A stretch of 64,000 nucleotides of DNA from Tunturibacter gelidoferens (GTDB lineage Bacteria > Acidobacteriota > Terriglobia > Terriglobales > Acidobacteriaceae). The notes under the pieces are model-generated. The model saw nothing but the letters and a program-made list of their open reading frames with translations. It was not told the DNA's origin and did no database searches. Positions 8,953-19,110 of the stretch are shown here, piece after piece. The stretch lies in contig NZ_CP132938.1 of NCBI RefSeq assembly GCF_040358255.1, positions 1,178,001 through 1,242,000 of the forward strand, read 5' to 3'. Each line of letters opens with the position of its first letter. Within the stretch, counting starts at the first letter, position 1. The position numbers were made by a program, and so were the translations under genes.

Positions 8953-10755
8953 TTAGGGTGTGTGTGCTGCTCCGGATGTAGCTTGCTGGGTAGACTCGGC
9001 TTTTTGAGCGGCTATCCAGCGATCCGTACGCTGGTCGAGAAGGTCGAGGGGAAGCACTCCGGCGCTGAGCATCTCATCGTGGAAGGCACGGAGGTCGAAC
9101 TTCGGGCCGAGCTCCCTTTTCGCACGCTCTCGCAGCTCGATGAACTTTAGCTGGCCAATCTTGTAGGCAAGGGCCTGTCCGGGCCATGCGATGTAGCGGT
9201 CGGTCTCGGACTGGATCTCGGGACCTTGAAGGCTGTCAGTTTGTTCGAAGAGGGCGACGACCTGCTCGCGAGTCCAGCCCTGTGAGTGGATGCCGGTGTC
9301 GACGACGAGGCGGACGGCGCGGAAGAGTTCGGAGGAGAGGCGGCCGTAGTCGCTGACCGGGTCTTGATAAAAGCCGACATCCTTGCCGAGTTGTTCGGCG
9401 TAGAGAGCCCAGCCTTCGGTGTATGCGGTGAAGCCTCCGCCGTGAATGCGGAACTGCGGGAGGCCTTTGAGTTGCTGCTGAACAGAGCGCTGCATGTGGT
9501 GGCCGGGAACGCCTTCGTGGTACGCGATGGCCTCGTCGTTGATGAGCGAGCGGTGGGCGAAGTCGCTGGTGCCGACGGAGACGCGACCGGGGTGTTTGCA
9601 GTCGGGCGTGCCGGCCTGGTAGTGAGTGGCGGCAGCGGCCTGGTAGGCGGGAATGGCTTCGACCGGTACGGGGCAATCGGGAAGTACCGTGAAAAGTTCG
9701 GGGAGCTTCGGCTGCATCTGGGCGATGTAGTGGCGGAAGGTGTCGAGGATCTGCTCGGATGAGGTGGGGGTGTATTTCGGGTTGGGCTTGATGGAGGCGC
9801 GGAAGCTTTCGAGATCTTTGAAACCGGCCTTGTGGGCGAGGGTGGTCATCTCGGCGGTGATGCGGGTGATCTCGTCGAGTCCGAGTTGGTGGATCTGCGC
9901 CGGGGTCATGTCGGTGGTTGTCTGTTCGCGTACTGCGACCTCGTAGCGGTGCTTGCCGTCGGGTAGTGTCGAGACGCTGATAGAGGTGCGGCCGTGGGGT
10001 GCGTAGTCCTTTGCGATAAATGTAGCGAAGGTGCGGTAGGCTGGCGAAACTTCAGTGTCGACGGTCTGCTGGATGGCCGTGGTAAGGCGTTGACGGTCGG
10101 CGTCGGAGAAGGTCGCGGGAATTTTGTTGATAGCGAGCAGGAAGGGGCTTTTGGCGGCGATGTCGGAGGCCTGCTGGGCGACTTTTTCGAGCAGGAATCG
10201 TGGCGGCATCAGGTGATCTTTGACGCCGAGGCGCAGGATGTCTTCGGATTGGGCGAGGGCGCGAGGAATCTGGTGGAGGCGCGCGATGTAGTCGTCGTAG
10301 TGCTGGACGGTGTCCAGCGGAACGGCCAACGGCAAGTCGGAGAGAGAGGTGTGGATGCCGTTCTGCTGATTGACGGACATCTCGTAGTTCTTGAGATCGA
10401 AGTTTTCGATGCTCTGCTTGAGCCTGCGCTCCATGAGCTGGTGGGAGAGAAGGTCCTGTTCGGGGAAGCCGGCGGCGTTGATGGCTAACAGGCTGCGCAG
10501 GTTCGCCTGATTGGCGGCGTTCTGCTGGATGATGGCTTCGAGGGAGTAGTCGGCGAGCTTGTCGTTGTAGCGATAGTCGCCCACGGCGGTGGCGCGCTCG
10601 GGATTGTTTTTCAGGTCGGCCTGGTAGATCTCTTCGAAGAGAGCATTCTGGGCGGTGATACGCGTTTCGACCGAGGGCGTCTGGGCGATCAGGGAGAAGG
10701 GCGCGACGGCGTAGAGACAGGTCGCCAGAAGGAGATTCAGGACTTGGGGGCGCAT
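8953..10755 (-). CDS. Secreted DUF885 family protein (probable metal-dependent hydrolase)
   Basis: A 600-aa protein of the DUF885 family. The N-terminus MRPQVLNLLLATCLYAVAPF with a following A-Q is a signal peptide. The family signature HEGVPGHHMQ with a downstream acidic helix (YTEGWALYAE) looks like a zinc-peptidase-type site, and FRAVRLVVDTGIHSQGW is also characteristic. Family members are usually described as uncharacterised, gluzincin-like proteins. I place the start at the ATG at 10755; the frame continues upstream but without a signal peptide and over the next gene's promoter. It converges on the molybdoenzyme pair across a palindromic element. Confidence 0.8.
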   Translation of the reverse strand: MRPQVLNLLLATCLYAVAPFSLIAQTPSVETRITAQNALFEEIYQADLKNNPERATAVGDYRYNDKLADYSLEAIIQQNAANQANLRSLLAINAAGFPEQDLLSHQLMERRLKQSIENFDLKNYEMSVNQQNGIHTSLSDLPLAVPLDTVQHYDDYIARLHQIPRALAQSEDILRLGVKDHLMPPRFLLEKVAQQASDIAAKSPFLLAINKIPATFSDADRQRLTTAIQQTVDTEVSPAYRTFATFIAKDYAPHGRTSISVSTLPDGKHRYEVAVREQTTTDMTPAQIHQLGLDEITRITAEMTTLAHKAGFKDLESFRASIKPNPKYTPTSSEQILDTFRHYIAQMQPKLPELFTVLPDCPVPVEAIPAYQAAAATHYQAGTPDCKHPGRVSVGTSDFAHRSLINDEAIAYHEGVPGHHMQRSVQQQLKGLPQFRIHGGGFTAYTEGWALYAEQLGKDVGFYQDPVSDYGRLSSELFRAVRLVVDTGIHSQGWTREQVVALFEQTDSLQGPEIQSETDRYIAWPGQALAYKIGQLKFIELRERAKRELGPKFDLRAFHDEMLSAGVLPLDLLDQRTDRWIAAQKAESTQQATSGAAHTP

Positions 10756-10828
10756 GATGGGAGGGTAGCAGAATCTGATATCTGATTTGTGGGAGCCGCA
10801 CAATTTCTGGTGTCGGATGTTAGAGCGG

Positions 10829-11179
10829 TCAGCTGGCGATGGTGCCCTGATGAAAGACGAGCTGCCAGCGGTTGTCGCGAAAGATCCACAGGGAGGAGCG
10901 GTGGGAGACGGCGACTGAGGTAGTGGCGCGGTAGGTGGCGAGAACGATGTTCTCTGCGAGCTGGGCGATGTAGAAGTGGTGGATAGTCGCGTGGCGGGCG
11001 GCGCTGGTGAGCAGGACGTCAATTACTTGCTGGCGGTTGAAGACGCGGCCGGAGGTGCAGAACTCTCTGTACTCTTCGGCGAAGAACGGGATGAGCGCGG
11101 TGCGGTCAGCCTCGCGGTCAGGGTGGAGGAGACGCTCTTCGAGCGCGTAGAGATGGTCTTGAAGTTCGGTCTTTTTCAT
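10829..11179 (-). CDS. DUF4440/NTF2-like small protein
   Basis: A 116-aa protein with the cone-shaped NTF2/SnoaL-like pattern: an N-terminal helix pair (ELQDHLYALEERLL, ALIPFFAEEYREF), then beta strands ending in SLWIFRDNRWQLVFHQGT, the usual DUF4440 C-terminal signature. No signal peptide. Proteins of this kind are small ligand-binding or enzyme-like domains with no general function. A second, unrelated-in-position member of the same fold is encoded at 59274-59675. Confidence 0.7.
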   Translation of the reverse strand: MKKTELQDHLYALEERLLHPDREADRTALIPFFAEEYREFCTSGRVFNRQQVIDVLLTSAARHATIHHFYIAQLAENIVLATYRATTSVAVSHRSSLWIFRDNRWQLVFHQGTIAS

Positions 11180-11239
11180 GGAACACAGGCTCCAACTGTT
11201 ATACGAACAACAGAGTAGAGGGTTTCATTGTGACAGATT

Positions 11240-12112
11240 TTAGTGTTCCGGGTGGAAGGAGTTCGGCCTGCGCGCGAGGGCGACGCGTGGGATCTGCTGG
11301 AGATCGTTGACGAAGCTGACGTCGTTCCATCCGGCGAGCAGGTGGGTGAGCGGTTTCTGCTGTCCGTGGCCGATCTCCAAGGCGAGTATGCCGTTTGGTT
11401 TGAGTGCGCTTAGGGCTTCCGGAATGAGTCGGCGGTAGATGTCTAGGCCGGTTTCGCCTGCGAAGAGTGCGGTGGCGGGCTCGTGTTCGCGAACCTGAGG
11501 GTGCAGGGTGGTGCGATCGGATTCTGGGATGTAGGGCGGGTTGCTGACGATGGCATCGAAGGTTTCGCCAGGAGATTGGACGGCGGCGAGTAGATCGGAT
11601 TGAAGGAAGTGGATGCGATTGGCTACGTTGTGTTCTCGCGCATTGAGCTCTGCGATGGCGAGAGCCTCGGAGGATAGGTCGAGGGCTGTGATCTCGGCGA
11701 GCGGAAGATGGACGGCGAGTGCGATGGCGATGGCTCCCGATCCGGTGCCGATATCGACGAGCTTCACAGGCCGGTTCGCGGGGAGCAGCTTGAGGACGGC
11801 TTCAACGAGATGCTCGGTCTCGGGCCGAGGGATGAGGACGGCGGGGGTGACGTGAAGACGCAGGCCGTAGAACTCCTGCTCGCCGGTGATGTACTGGATG
11901 GGCTCGAGCTGGAGGCGGCGGTTGATGGCGATTTGATAGAGGGAGTGTTGGTCGGGAGAGAGATCGCGGTCGGGATGGGCGATGAGGGTCACTCGGGAGA
12001 TCTGCAGCGTGTGGAGGAGGAGGAGCTCGGCGTCGCGGTGGGCGTGTTCGCTGAGGTGTGGATTGGCGGCCAGCTCTGCAGCGGCGTTCGTAATGGCCTG
12101 GCGAAGGGTCAT
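11240..12112 (-). CDS. prmC: Release factor glutamine methyltransferase PrmC (HemK)
   Basis: A 290-aa SAM-dependent methyltransferase that methylates the glutamine of the GGQ motif in class I release factors. The SAM site is DIGTGSGAIAIAL (120-132) and the catalytic NPPY is at 191-194; the N-terminal ~75 residues form the helical substrate-recognition domain. I use the ATG at 12112; the open frame upstream runs into the next gene. The substrate RF1 is encoded by prfA about 1.8 kb upstream on the same strand, so the frequent prfA-prmC association is kept with two genes in between. Confidence 0.93.
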   Translation of the reverse strand: MTLRQAITNAAAELAANPHLSEHAHRDAELLLLHTLQISRVTLIAHPDRDLSPDQHSLYQIAINRRLQLEPIQYITGEQEFYGLRLHVTPAVLIPRPETEHLVEAVLKLLPANRPVKLVDIGTGSGAIAIALAVHLPLAEITALDLSSEALAIAELNAREHNVANRIHFLQSDLLAAVQSPGETFDAIVSNPPYIPESDRTTLHPQVREHEPATALFAGETGLDIYRRLIPEALSALKPNGILALEIGHGQQKPLTHLLAGWNDVSFVNDLQQIPRVALARRPNSFHPEH

Positions 12113-12120
12113 ACTGACGG

Positions 12121-12933
12121 CTACCTTGACTGCGGCTGGGTGGAGTCTGAGGTTGTGGGGAGGATGGTTGAGCTGGCGGCGAAGCGATGGTAGTTGGTGT
12201 ACTTCGCGGTGAATCGGAAGGCGTTCGTCTTTGTGGTCTCTGTCGTGAAGGCGATGATGGTGGAGGGGAGCCAGAAGGATCTTCCGTTGAGGGTAACGGG
12301 GGCGTAGTCGACGGAGGCTGTGCCTAGAACGGTTTGATCTTTGCCGATGGGATGAGGGACTGTGCGTTCGATGTGCGTGACTTGCATGGAGGCGTCGACG
12401 ACAAATTTGCCGGTGGTGCCTGGTTGAATCGAGACACAGGCAGGTTGTTTCGCGGCGGCCTCGCGAGCGGTGAAGGTGAAGGCTTCGGTGCCGGGAGGTG
12501 CAGGGGAAGCGGGATCCGCCCCGTAGTCGAAACACTCGCGCCGATCAGCAGAGAGGAACTTCGCGAGTGCGCCACTGAAGCCGCCGTTGAACGAGATGGG
12601 CATGTCGAGTTTTTTGCCGCTCGATAGTTTGCCGTTGACCGACCTCACTTCGCGGGATTCTTCGAGGGAGCCAGCCGGTGAGGCGGATCGAGTTACTCGG
12701 AACAGTGCTTCGACAGTCGTTTCGTGCTTGAGCTTGCCGTCACGGATCTCCTGTGAGCTGATGCGCTCGTCGCAGAGGAAGCTGGGGACGGTGGCCTTGT
12801 ACTGCTCGGTGTTGGCTTCGACGCGGGAGAGGATCTGGTCGAGCGCGGGGGCGGGCTGCTGGCCCAGGGCAGTGGCGAAGCATCCGAGTAGGCAGGCGAG
12901 AGGTGTGCGTGCGAAGAGTGAAGAGAGGCGCAT
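12121..12933 (-). CDS. Secreted hypothetical protein
   Basis: A 270-aa protein with a signal peptide (residues 1-~24, RTPLACLLGCFATALG then Q). The mature part has F-L-C-D-E-R near residue 52 and three further cysteines, and is predicted mainly beta. I know similar secreted proteins of unknown function from acidobacteria but cannot name a domain. It ends 8 bp before prmC starts and is probably in the same transcript; no functional link to release-factor methylation is evident. Confidence 0.7.
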   Translation of the reverse strand: MRLSSLFARTPLACLLGCFATALGQQPAPALDQILSRVEANTEQYKATVPSFLCDERISSQEIRDGKLKHETTVEALFRVTRSASPAGSLEESREVRSVNGKLSSGKKLDMPISFNGGFSGALAKFLSADRRECFDYGADPASPAPPGTEAFTFTAREAAAKQPACVSIQPGTTGKFVVDASMQVTHIERTVPHPIGKDQTVLGTASVDYAPVTLNGRSFWLPSTIIAFTTETTKTNAFRFTAKYTNYHRFAASSTILPTTSDSTQPQSR

Positions 12934-12967
12934 GCGTGACTTTACGGTAGCAGAGGGGAGATGGTTG

Positions 12968-13825
12968 CTAGCGGGTTTCGAGGATCAGGACGTTGCCGTC
13001 GGGGTCGATCACAGTGAGGGTGGTTCCGTTTTTCACGGTGAAGACGCCTTCTTTGTGGAGGTGGCGTGCTGCCTTGCCGAGATTGGTCGATTCCATGGTG
13101 ATGCGTGCGTGACTCCCAGGGGTCGCAGGCATGATTTCAACCTCCTGACCGCTCTCGCCGGGCATGTGAAGACTCATCGGATCGTTGGCGATGGGCTTGA
13201 AGTTGAGCTGGTTAATGTAAAAGTCGCGTGCGGAGGAGGGGTCGGCCATGGGGAGCGAGATGGCGATCAGCTTTTCGGCGACGCGGTCCGGGCCGAGGTG
13301 CTTGCCCTGGTCTTCGCTGTGGAGTGAGCCCGGCATGTACTGGGTGTACTCGATGGTCTGCGGCCCGGAGAGCTGGGTGGGGCCTCCCATGATGAAGCGC
13401 AGGTTCCCGGTATCTGTTTTGCGAACGGGTGTGGGGGTGAGGCCGTGGCTGAGGTAGTTGTCGTTGATTGCCTGGACGTCTGCGCCTTCGAAGCAGAGGC
13501 TCAGGAAGCCGGTGTCGGTATCCGTTGGGGTGGACGCGTGGAGTTCGATGAACTGCGTGTCGTTGATCTTGATGAAGGACTCATAGGGGACATTGTCTTT
13601 GCGAAGGTCAAAGGCCTGTTCGAAGCCGAGTTTTTCGTAGAAGGCGACGGAGTTGGCGAGATCGTGGACACGAAGCGCGACGTGGGCGATGCCGTTGAAG
13701 GGTGGTGTTTTGGTATCGGGCTGCGCGTGAAGGAGGGGTACGAAAAGGAATAAGACAAGTGCGAAGAGGACGAGGTGCATCGCGGGACGGGCAGAGCTGT
13801 GGCCGCTCCGGTGCTGCCTGATCAT
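12968..13825 (-). CDS. Secreted VOC-family (glyoxalase-fold) protein
   Basis: A 285-aa protein with two vicinal-oxygen-chelate modules. The first starts GIAHVALRVHDLANSVAFY, a classic VOC opening with a potential metal histidine; the second covers the C-terminal half and ends LTVIDPDGNVLILETR. A hydrophobic stretch (MHLVLFALVLFLFVPLLHAQ) at residues 16-35 acts as a signal peptide. The ATG at 13825 has AGAGGA about 9 nt upstream, so I keep it; a second ATG at 13780 is possible. Export is unusual for this fold. Substrate unknown. Confidence 0.75.
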   Translation of the reverse strand: MIRQHRSGHSSARPAMHLVLFALVLFLFVPLLHAQPDTKTPPFNGIAHVALRVHDLANSVAFYEKLGFEQAFDLRKDNVPYESFIKINDTQFIELHASTPTDTDTGFLSLCFEGADVQAINDNYLSHGLTPTPVRKTDTGNLRFIMGGPTQLSGPQTIEYTQYMPGSLHSEDQGKHLGPDRVAEKLIAISLPMADPSSARDFYINQLNFKPIANDPMSLHMPGESGQEVEIMPATPGSHARITMESTNLGKAARHLHKEGVFTVKNGTTLTVIDPDGNVLILETR

Positions 13826-13929
13826 AGGTCGGTCCTCTTGGAGGGGCTGACATGGATTCTCGCCGTGGAGTGCGGGTAATACCAGGTCAGCCGCCTCGTC
13901 GTCTGTTGCTGGGGCAGGCGTGAAGCAGG

Positions 13930-15006
<1,077 letters not shown>

Positions 15007-15241
15007 AGCTACTCCATTGATTGAAAGTGATAAGGGATCAGGAGAATCGGGTGAAAAGGATAGGCGCAGCTAGGCAAAGTCGTGACGGTCGGGGGACTCG
15101 GTCACGTTGGGGGTGTACACCGGATTTGCAAGTGCGTTCATGTCTATTTAGATGTTACTCCTGACCTGGATGATGCGGAATGCATCTTTTACAGGGAAGT
15201 TCCATTTTTGAACTCAATTTCGGCAAGGGGTCTGCTTCTAA

Positions 15242-17317
15242 ATGGCTTTATTTTATGCAGTGGCGGACTTGGCGGAGCAGTTGGCTGGTGAGCCTGGGCG
15301 CCTGAAGAAGCGGGCAGCGATCTCAGCGGCGATTGCGGCCGCGCATAAAGCTGCGCCCGAAGGTGAAGATGCGGGGTGGTTTGCACTGTATGTTGCCGGA
15401 ACGCCGTTTGCGGAGGCGGATTCGCGCAAGCTGAACGCTGGCGGGGCGTTGTTGTCGAAGACGCTGCTGGCTGTGAGCGGGGCCAGCGATCAGGCTTTGA
15501 CTTTAGCTTATCGGCGGCATGGGGATATGGGTGCCGCGGCATACGATCTGCTGGTCGCTGCCGGAGCTGCCGGTGCGGCCAAGACGGCTGAGCTATCGCT
15601 TGCCGAGGTAGCCGAGGCTTTTGCGGCGATGGCGGTGGCGAAGACGACGGCGATTCGGGCGGCTCTGGTCGAAGGTTTGCTGCGGCGGGCGACTCCGCTC
15701 GAGGCGAAGTATCTGCTGAAACTGATGCTCGGCGACATGCGGATTGGAGTGAAGCAGAGCCTGGTGGAGGAGGCGATCGCCGTCGCGGCTGGAGCTTCGG
15801 TGGAGGCGGTGCGGCGAGCGGTGATGCTGGAGGCGGATCTCGGCAGCGCGGTGCGCCGAGCGTTTTCCGGGACGTTGAATGAGGCGAGAATGCGGCTGTT
15901 TCATCCGCTGGGATTCATGCTGGCCTCGCCGGTCGAGACGCCGGAGGAGGCGGTGGAGCGATTCACCGAGAAGCCTGCAAAGGTGCCGGTCGTAAAAACT
16001 AAGAAGCCGCGAAAGAGCAAAAAGGCGGAGGACAGTCTGAGGCGGGCGATGGAGCTCGATCCTGACCGCGATGCCGGTGCGCTCGCCGTGGAGGCTGAAG
16101 GCGACACGCCTGGTGAGGTTGTTTCCCCGCAAAAGCTCGATGTCGATGCCGAGGAGTTTGAGGATGCTCCCCCGGAAGATGTGATTGCAAAAAGCATACC
16201 GGAGGAGGGAGATGAGACGGCGGCGAACGCTCAGCAGACGCAGGGTATCGAAGCGTTTCTCGAGGATAAGTACGACGGCATGCGGGCGCAGGTGCACTGC
16301 GGAGATGCCAGTCAGCCAGGGCGGGTGGCGATCTACTCTCGCAACAAGGAAGATGTGACAGAGAGCTTTCCGGAGTTAGAGGAGGCGTTTGCGCAGGTCT
16401 GCTCGGAGGTAAGCGGAGCGACGGGCTCGCTGATTTTGGACGGTGAGATTCTGGGGTGGGACTTCGAACAGGGACGTGCGCTGCCGTTCGCGGTGTTGGG
16501 GCAAAGGATCGGACGCAAGCGGGTTTCAAACGAATGGCGTCAGCAGGTGCCGGTAGTGTTTATGGCCTTCGACCTGATGTGCGAGGATGGCGAACTGCTG
16601 CTGGAGTTCCCGTTGCGTGAGCGGCGCAATCGGTTGGAGGCGGCGGTGGAGCGGCTTGTTGAGCGGGTGGTGTCGCCGCTGATAGTTGATAAACGCGCTC
16701 GCGATTCGCAGGCGGTGTTGTTTGCAGGTGAGGAGAGCGCAGGTATGGAGAGACTGATGATCTCGCCGTCGCGCCTGGTGGAGTCGGCCGAGGATATTGA
16801 CCGGGCGTACTCAGACGCGAGGGCGCGGGCAAACGAGGGCGTAATGCTGAAGGCGGCGGGGTCTGTGTATCAGCCGGGGCGGCGTGGCCTCGCGTGGGTG
16901 AAGCTAAAGCGTGAACTGGCGACGCTGGATGTTGTGGTGACAGGGGCGGAGTTTGGGCATGGGAAGCGTGCAGGGATCTTGAGTGATTACACGTTTGCGG
17001 TGCGAGGAGCTGATGGCGAGTTACTCAATGTGGGCAAGGCTTATTCGGGTCTCACCGATGTCGAGATTGCCGAGATGAGCGCATGGATGATGGAACACAC
17101 TCTCGAAGATCAGGGATTCTTCCGCACGGTCGAACCGTTGATGGTGCTGGAGGTAGCGTTCAACAACATTATGCGCAGCGGACGTCATGCGAGCGGCTTT
17201 GCGCTGCGGTTTCCACGCATACTGAAGATCAGGACAGACAAGCCGGTGAGCGAGATTGACACGGTCGCACGGGTCGAAGAGGTCTATCAGTCGCAGGTGG
17301 ATAAGCCGGTGGAGTAA
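15242..17317 (+). CDS. ATP-dependent DNA ligase with a long acidic linker
   Basis: A 691-aa ligase: an N-terminal DNA-binding domain (~1-240), the adenylation domain with the nucleotidyl lysine in KYDGMR (K343), LILDGEILGWD and EGVMLKAAGSVYQPG, and a C-terminal OB domain with a WVKLK motif. It seals DNA nicks using ATP and is likely accessory to the NAD-dependent LigA that bacteria use for replication. Residues ~245-335 form a charged, low-complexity linker that makes it roughly 100 residues longer than common bacterial relatives. No Ku, polymerase or ligase-associated nuclease gene lies next to it. Confidence 0.9.
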   Translation: MALFYAVADLAEQLAGEPGRLKKRAAISAAIAAAHKAAPEGEDAGWFALYVAGTPFAEADSRKLNAGGALLSKTLLAVSGASDQALTLAYRRHGDMGAAAYDLLVAAGAAGAAKTAELSLAEVAEAFAAMAVAKTTAIRAALVEGLLRRATPLEAKYLLKLMLGDMRIGVKQSLVEEAIAVAAGASVEAVRRAVMLEADLGSAVRRAFSGTLNEARMRLFHPLGFMLASPVETPEEAVERFTEKPAKVPVVKTKKPRKSKKAEDSLRRAMELDPDRDAGALAVEAEGDTPGEVVSPQKLDVDAEEFEDAPPEDVIAKSIPEEGDETAANAQQTQGIEAFLEDKYDGMRAQVHCGDASQPGRVAIYSRNKEDVTESFPELEEAFAQVCSEVSGATGSLILDGEILGWDFEQGRALPFAVLGQRIGRKRVSNEWRQQVPVVFMAFDLMCEDGELLLEFPLRERRNRLEAAVERLVERVVSPLIVDKRARDSQAVLFAGEESAGMERLMISPSRLVESAEDIDRAYSDARARANEGVMLKAAGSVYQPGRRGLAWVKLKRELATLDVVVTGAEFGHGKRAGILSDYTFAVRGADGELLNVGKAYSGLTDVEIAEMSAWMMEHTLEDQGFFRTVEPLMVLEVAFNNIMRSGRHASGFALRFPRILKIRTDKPVSEIDTVARVEEVYQSQVDKPVE

Positions 17318-17418
17318 CCACTCCATCGTCATTGACCGGGGTCTTCTGCATTTACTGATTGATCTGGCACGGTCAGCCTGCTACAGTCCGTTCGATAACC
17401 ACCTAGCTCGTTGGGGGG

Positions 17419-18978
17419 ATGATGCTCGAAGACAGCCGTGCGCCAGGCAAGGTAACGGGATTTCTTGTCATATTGATCAGCTTCTTAGCGCTCGACCTTT
17501 TGTCGTGGCCGATCTTCTTTTCGTACTATCTCTGGGTCTTCGCGGACAGGAGTAATTTCCTCAACCTCGATTACATGCTGGCTGAACATCTTCATCTGGG
17601 AGTCGATGCCTTTTATCAGTACGGGCTTCTCCCGGTTTTTATCCAGCACGTCTTGTTTGCGATGTTCGGACGAGGCTACTGGCCGATGATCGGTTGCACC
17701 ATCGTGGTCCTCATCCTGATGGCCGCGTTTTGGTCTCTCTTCCTGCGCTACGTTTCCAGGCGATGGCTTTACCTCCTGGCTGTTATCACGGTCACTCCAT
17801 TTCTTTTGTGGGTGAATCCCAATTTTCCTTACTCGCTGGTGCAGTTGTCGATGCTGTTTGCCCTGCTCTTTCTTTTGGAGGGGCGAGCAGACGCTGCCCT
17901 TGCAGTCTCCGTGATTGGTTGCTTCAGCGTTCCGTCGCTACCTCTGCTTCTGACCGGTCTTCTCGCTCTATATATCGCGGCGGATTGGTGGCTTAACAGC
18001 GACCGCTCAATCTCACTTTTAGTCCGGCGGTTCGCTCCCGGTGTACTAACCTACGTTTTATTGTTTGCTGGCCTGAGTGCGTTCTTTGGCTTCAGATCAG
18101 CCGTGGCGACGGCGTTCCCCATGCTGGGCGTCAAGTTCTACTACGGGTTGGGCAAGATGGATTACAGCGACCTCAAAACGTTCCTGCACCCTGCCGGACA
18201 CAGTCTCAAGTACTACATCGCGTATTACATCGTTACACCAGTCACATGGTGGATCCTCAGCACGCTGGCGTTGATTGTCATGGGAGTGCAGTCCTTCGTG
18301 ACCATGGTGCGCACCCGTAGACCCGATCCCAAGTATGCGGTCGTTGCATTTTGCGCGGCCTTGCAGGTCTTCTTTGCCGTTGTCGCTTACAAGGGTGACG
18401 GGCAGCATATTATCTACGATCCTATCGTCGCAGCAGGTGTCCTGCTCGGTATCTCAATCCTCGCGACTCCTCCTTGGCAAAATCGTCTTCTGATTCTCTT
18501 CATCTGCGTCGGATTGTGTGCGCAGGCAGCGCAGGCCAGGGCCACACTGACGGCGTGGAAGGAAACTCACCGCTCTCCGATCACGAAGAACCTCTACGCA
18601 GAACCTGAGTACGGTCCGCAGATGGCGAAGATTCTCGAGATCGCCTCGAACCACAAGGTGCTGATGATGTCGAATGCGACCGGAGTTCACAACTACTACC
18701 CCACCGTCGGCTCTCCCGACACATGGTTTCTGATGCCCAATCAGCAGCTTCCAACAGACCGCGAACGGATCCTTGCTGACGTCCGAGCTGCCGAGGTGGT
18801 GGTCGAGGACACGACACATGTTCCGTACTTCACCGACCGCGATCCGGACGTTCAGGCTGAACTTCGCTCGATGTGTCTGACAGATGTGACACGCGACTTC
18901 CAGATATGGTGGCGGCACCCGCTGGAGTCCGCCGCCTGCAAGGTCAACATGCGCAATACGCGAAGTGGCCCTCAGTAA
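17419..18978 (+). CDS. Polytopic membrane protein, possibly GT-C glycosyltransferase-like
   Basis: A 519-aa protein with about ten TM helices and a C-terminal soluble domain (~390-519). After the first TM there is a loop with NFLNLDYMLAEHLHLG, where GT-C enzymes usually carry their catalytic acids, but no recognised signature is present. The start ATG (17419) follows directly after GGGGGG; the ATG at 17422 is nearly equivalent. Downstream comes the GH127 gene on the same strand with only 132 bp between. Function unknown; sugar transfer or surface polysaccharide work is an inference from topology. Confidence 0.6.
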   Translation: MMLEDSRAPGKVTGFLVILISFLALDLLSWPIFFSYYLWVFADRSNFLNLDYMLAEHLHLGVDAFYQYGLLPVFIQHVLFAMFGRGYWPMIGCTIVVLILMAAFWSLFLRYVSRRWLYLLAVITVTPFLLWVNPNFPYSLVQLSMLFALLFLLEGRADAALAVSVIGCFSVPSLPLLLTGLLALYIAADWWLNSDRSISLLVRRFAPGVLTYVLLFAGLSAFFGFRSAVATAFPMLGVKFYYGLGKMDYSDLKTFLHPAGHSLKYYIAYYIVTPVTWWILSTLALIVMGVQSFVTMVRTRRPDPKYAVVAFCAALQVFFAVVAYKGDGQHIIYDPIVAAGVLLGISILATPPWQNRLLILFICVGLCAQAAQARATLTAWKETHRSPITKNLYAEPEYGPQMAKILEIASNHKVLMMSNATGVHNYYPTVGSPDTWFLMPNQQLPTDRERILADVRAAEVVVEDTTHVPYFTDRDPDVQAELRSMCLTDVTRDFQIWWRHPLESAACKVNMRNTRSGPQ

Positions 18979-19110
18979 CCTGCGTCGCCGAACGATGACA
19001 TGCTTTTTAAAGCGGAGTCATGCACTACGCGAGCTAATCTTCAGAGTCGCGATCGGCCTCGTTCATCCCAGCACGTGACAGATCTATCCACCCGGGCGGA
19101 GAATGCTGGA

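Noticed and set aside
8728..9150. Open frames reading MSCRTGLLRGGRSLRD and similar
   Set aside because: They are translations of the palindromic element (the same peptide appears on both strands and in the other copies) and are not genes.
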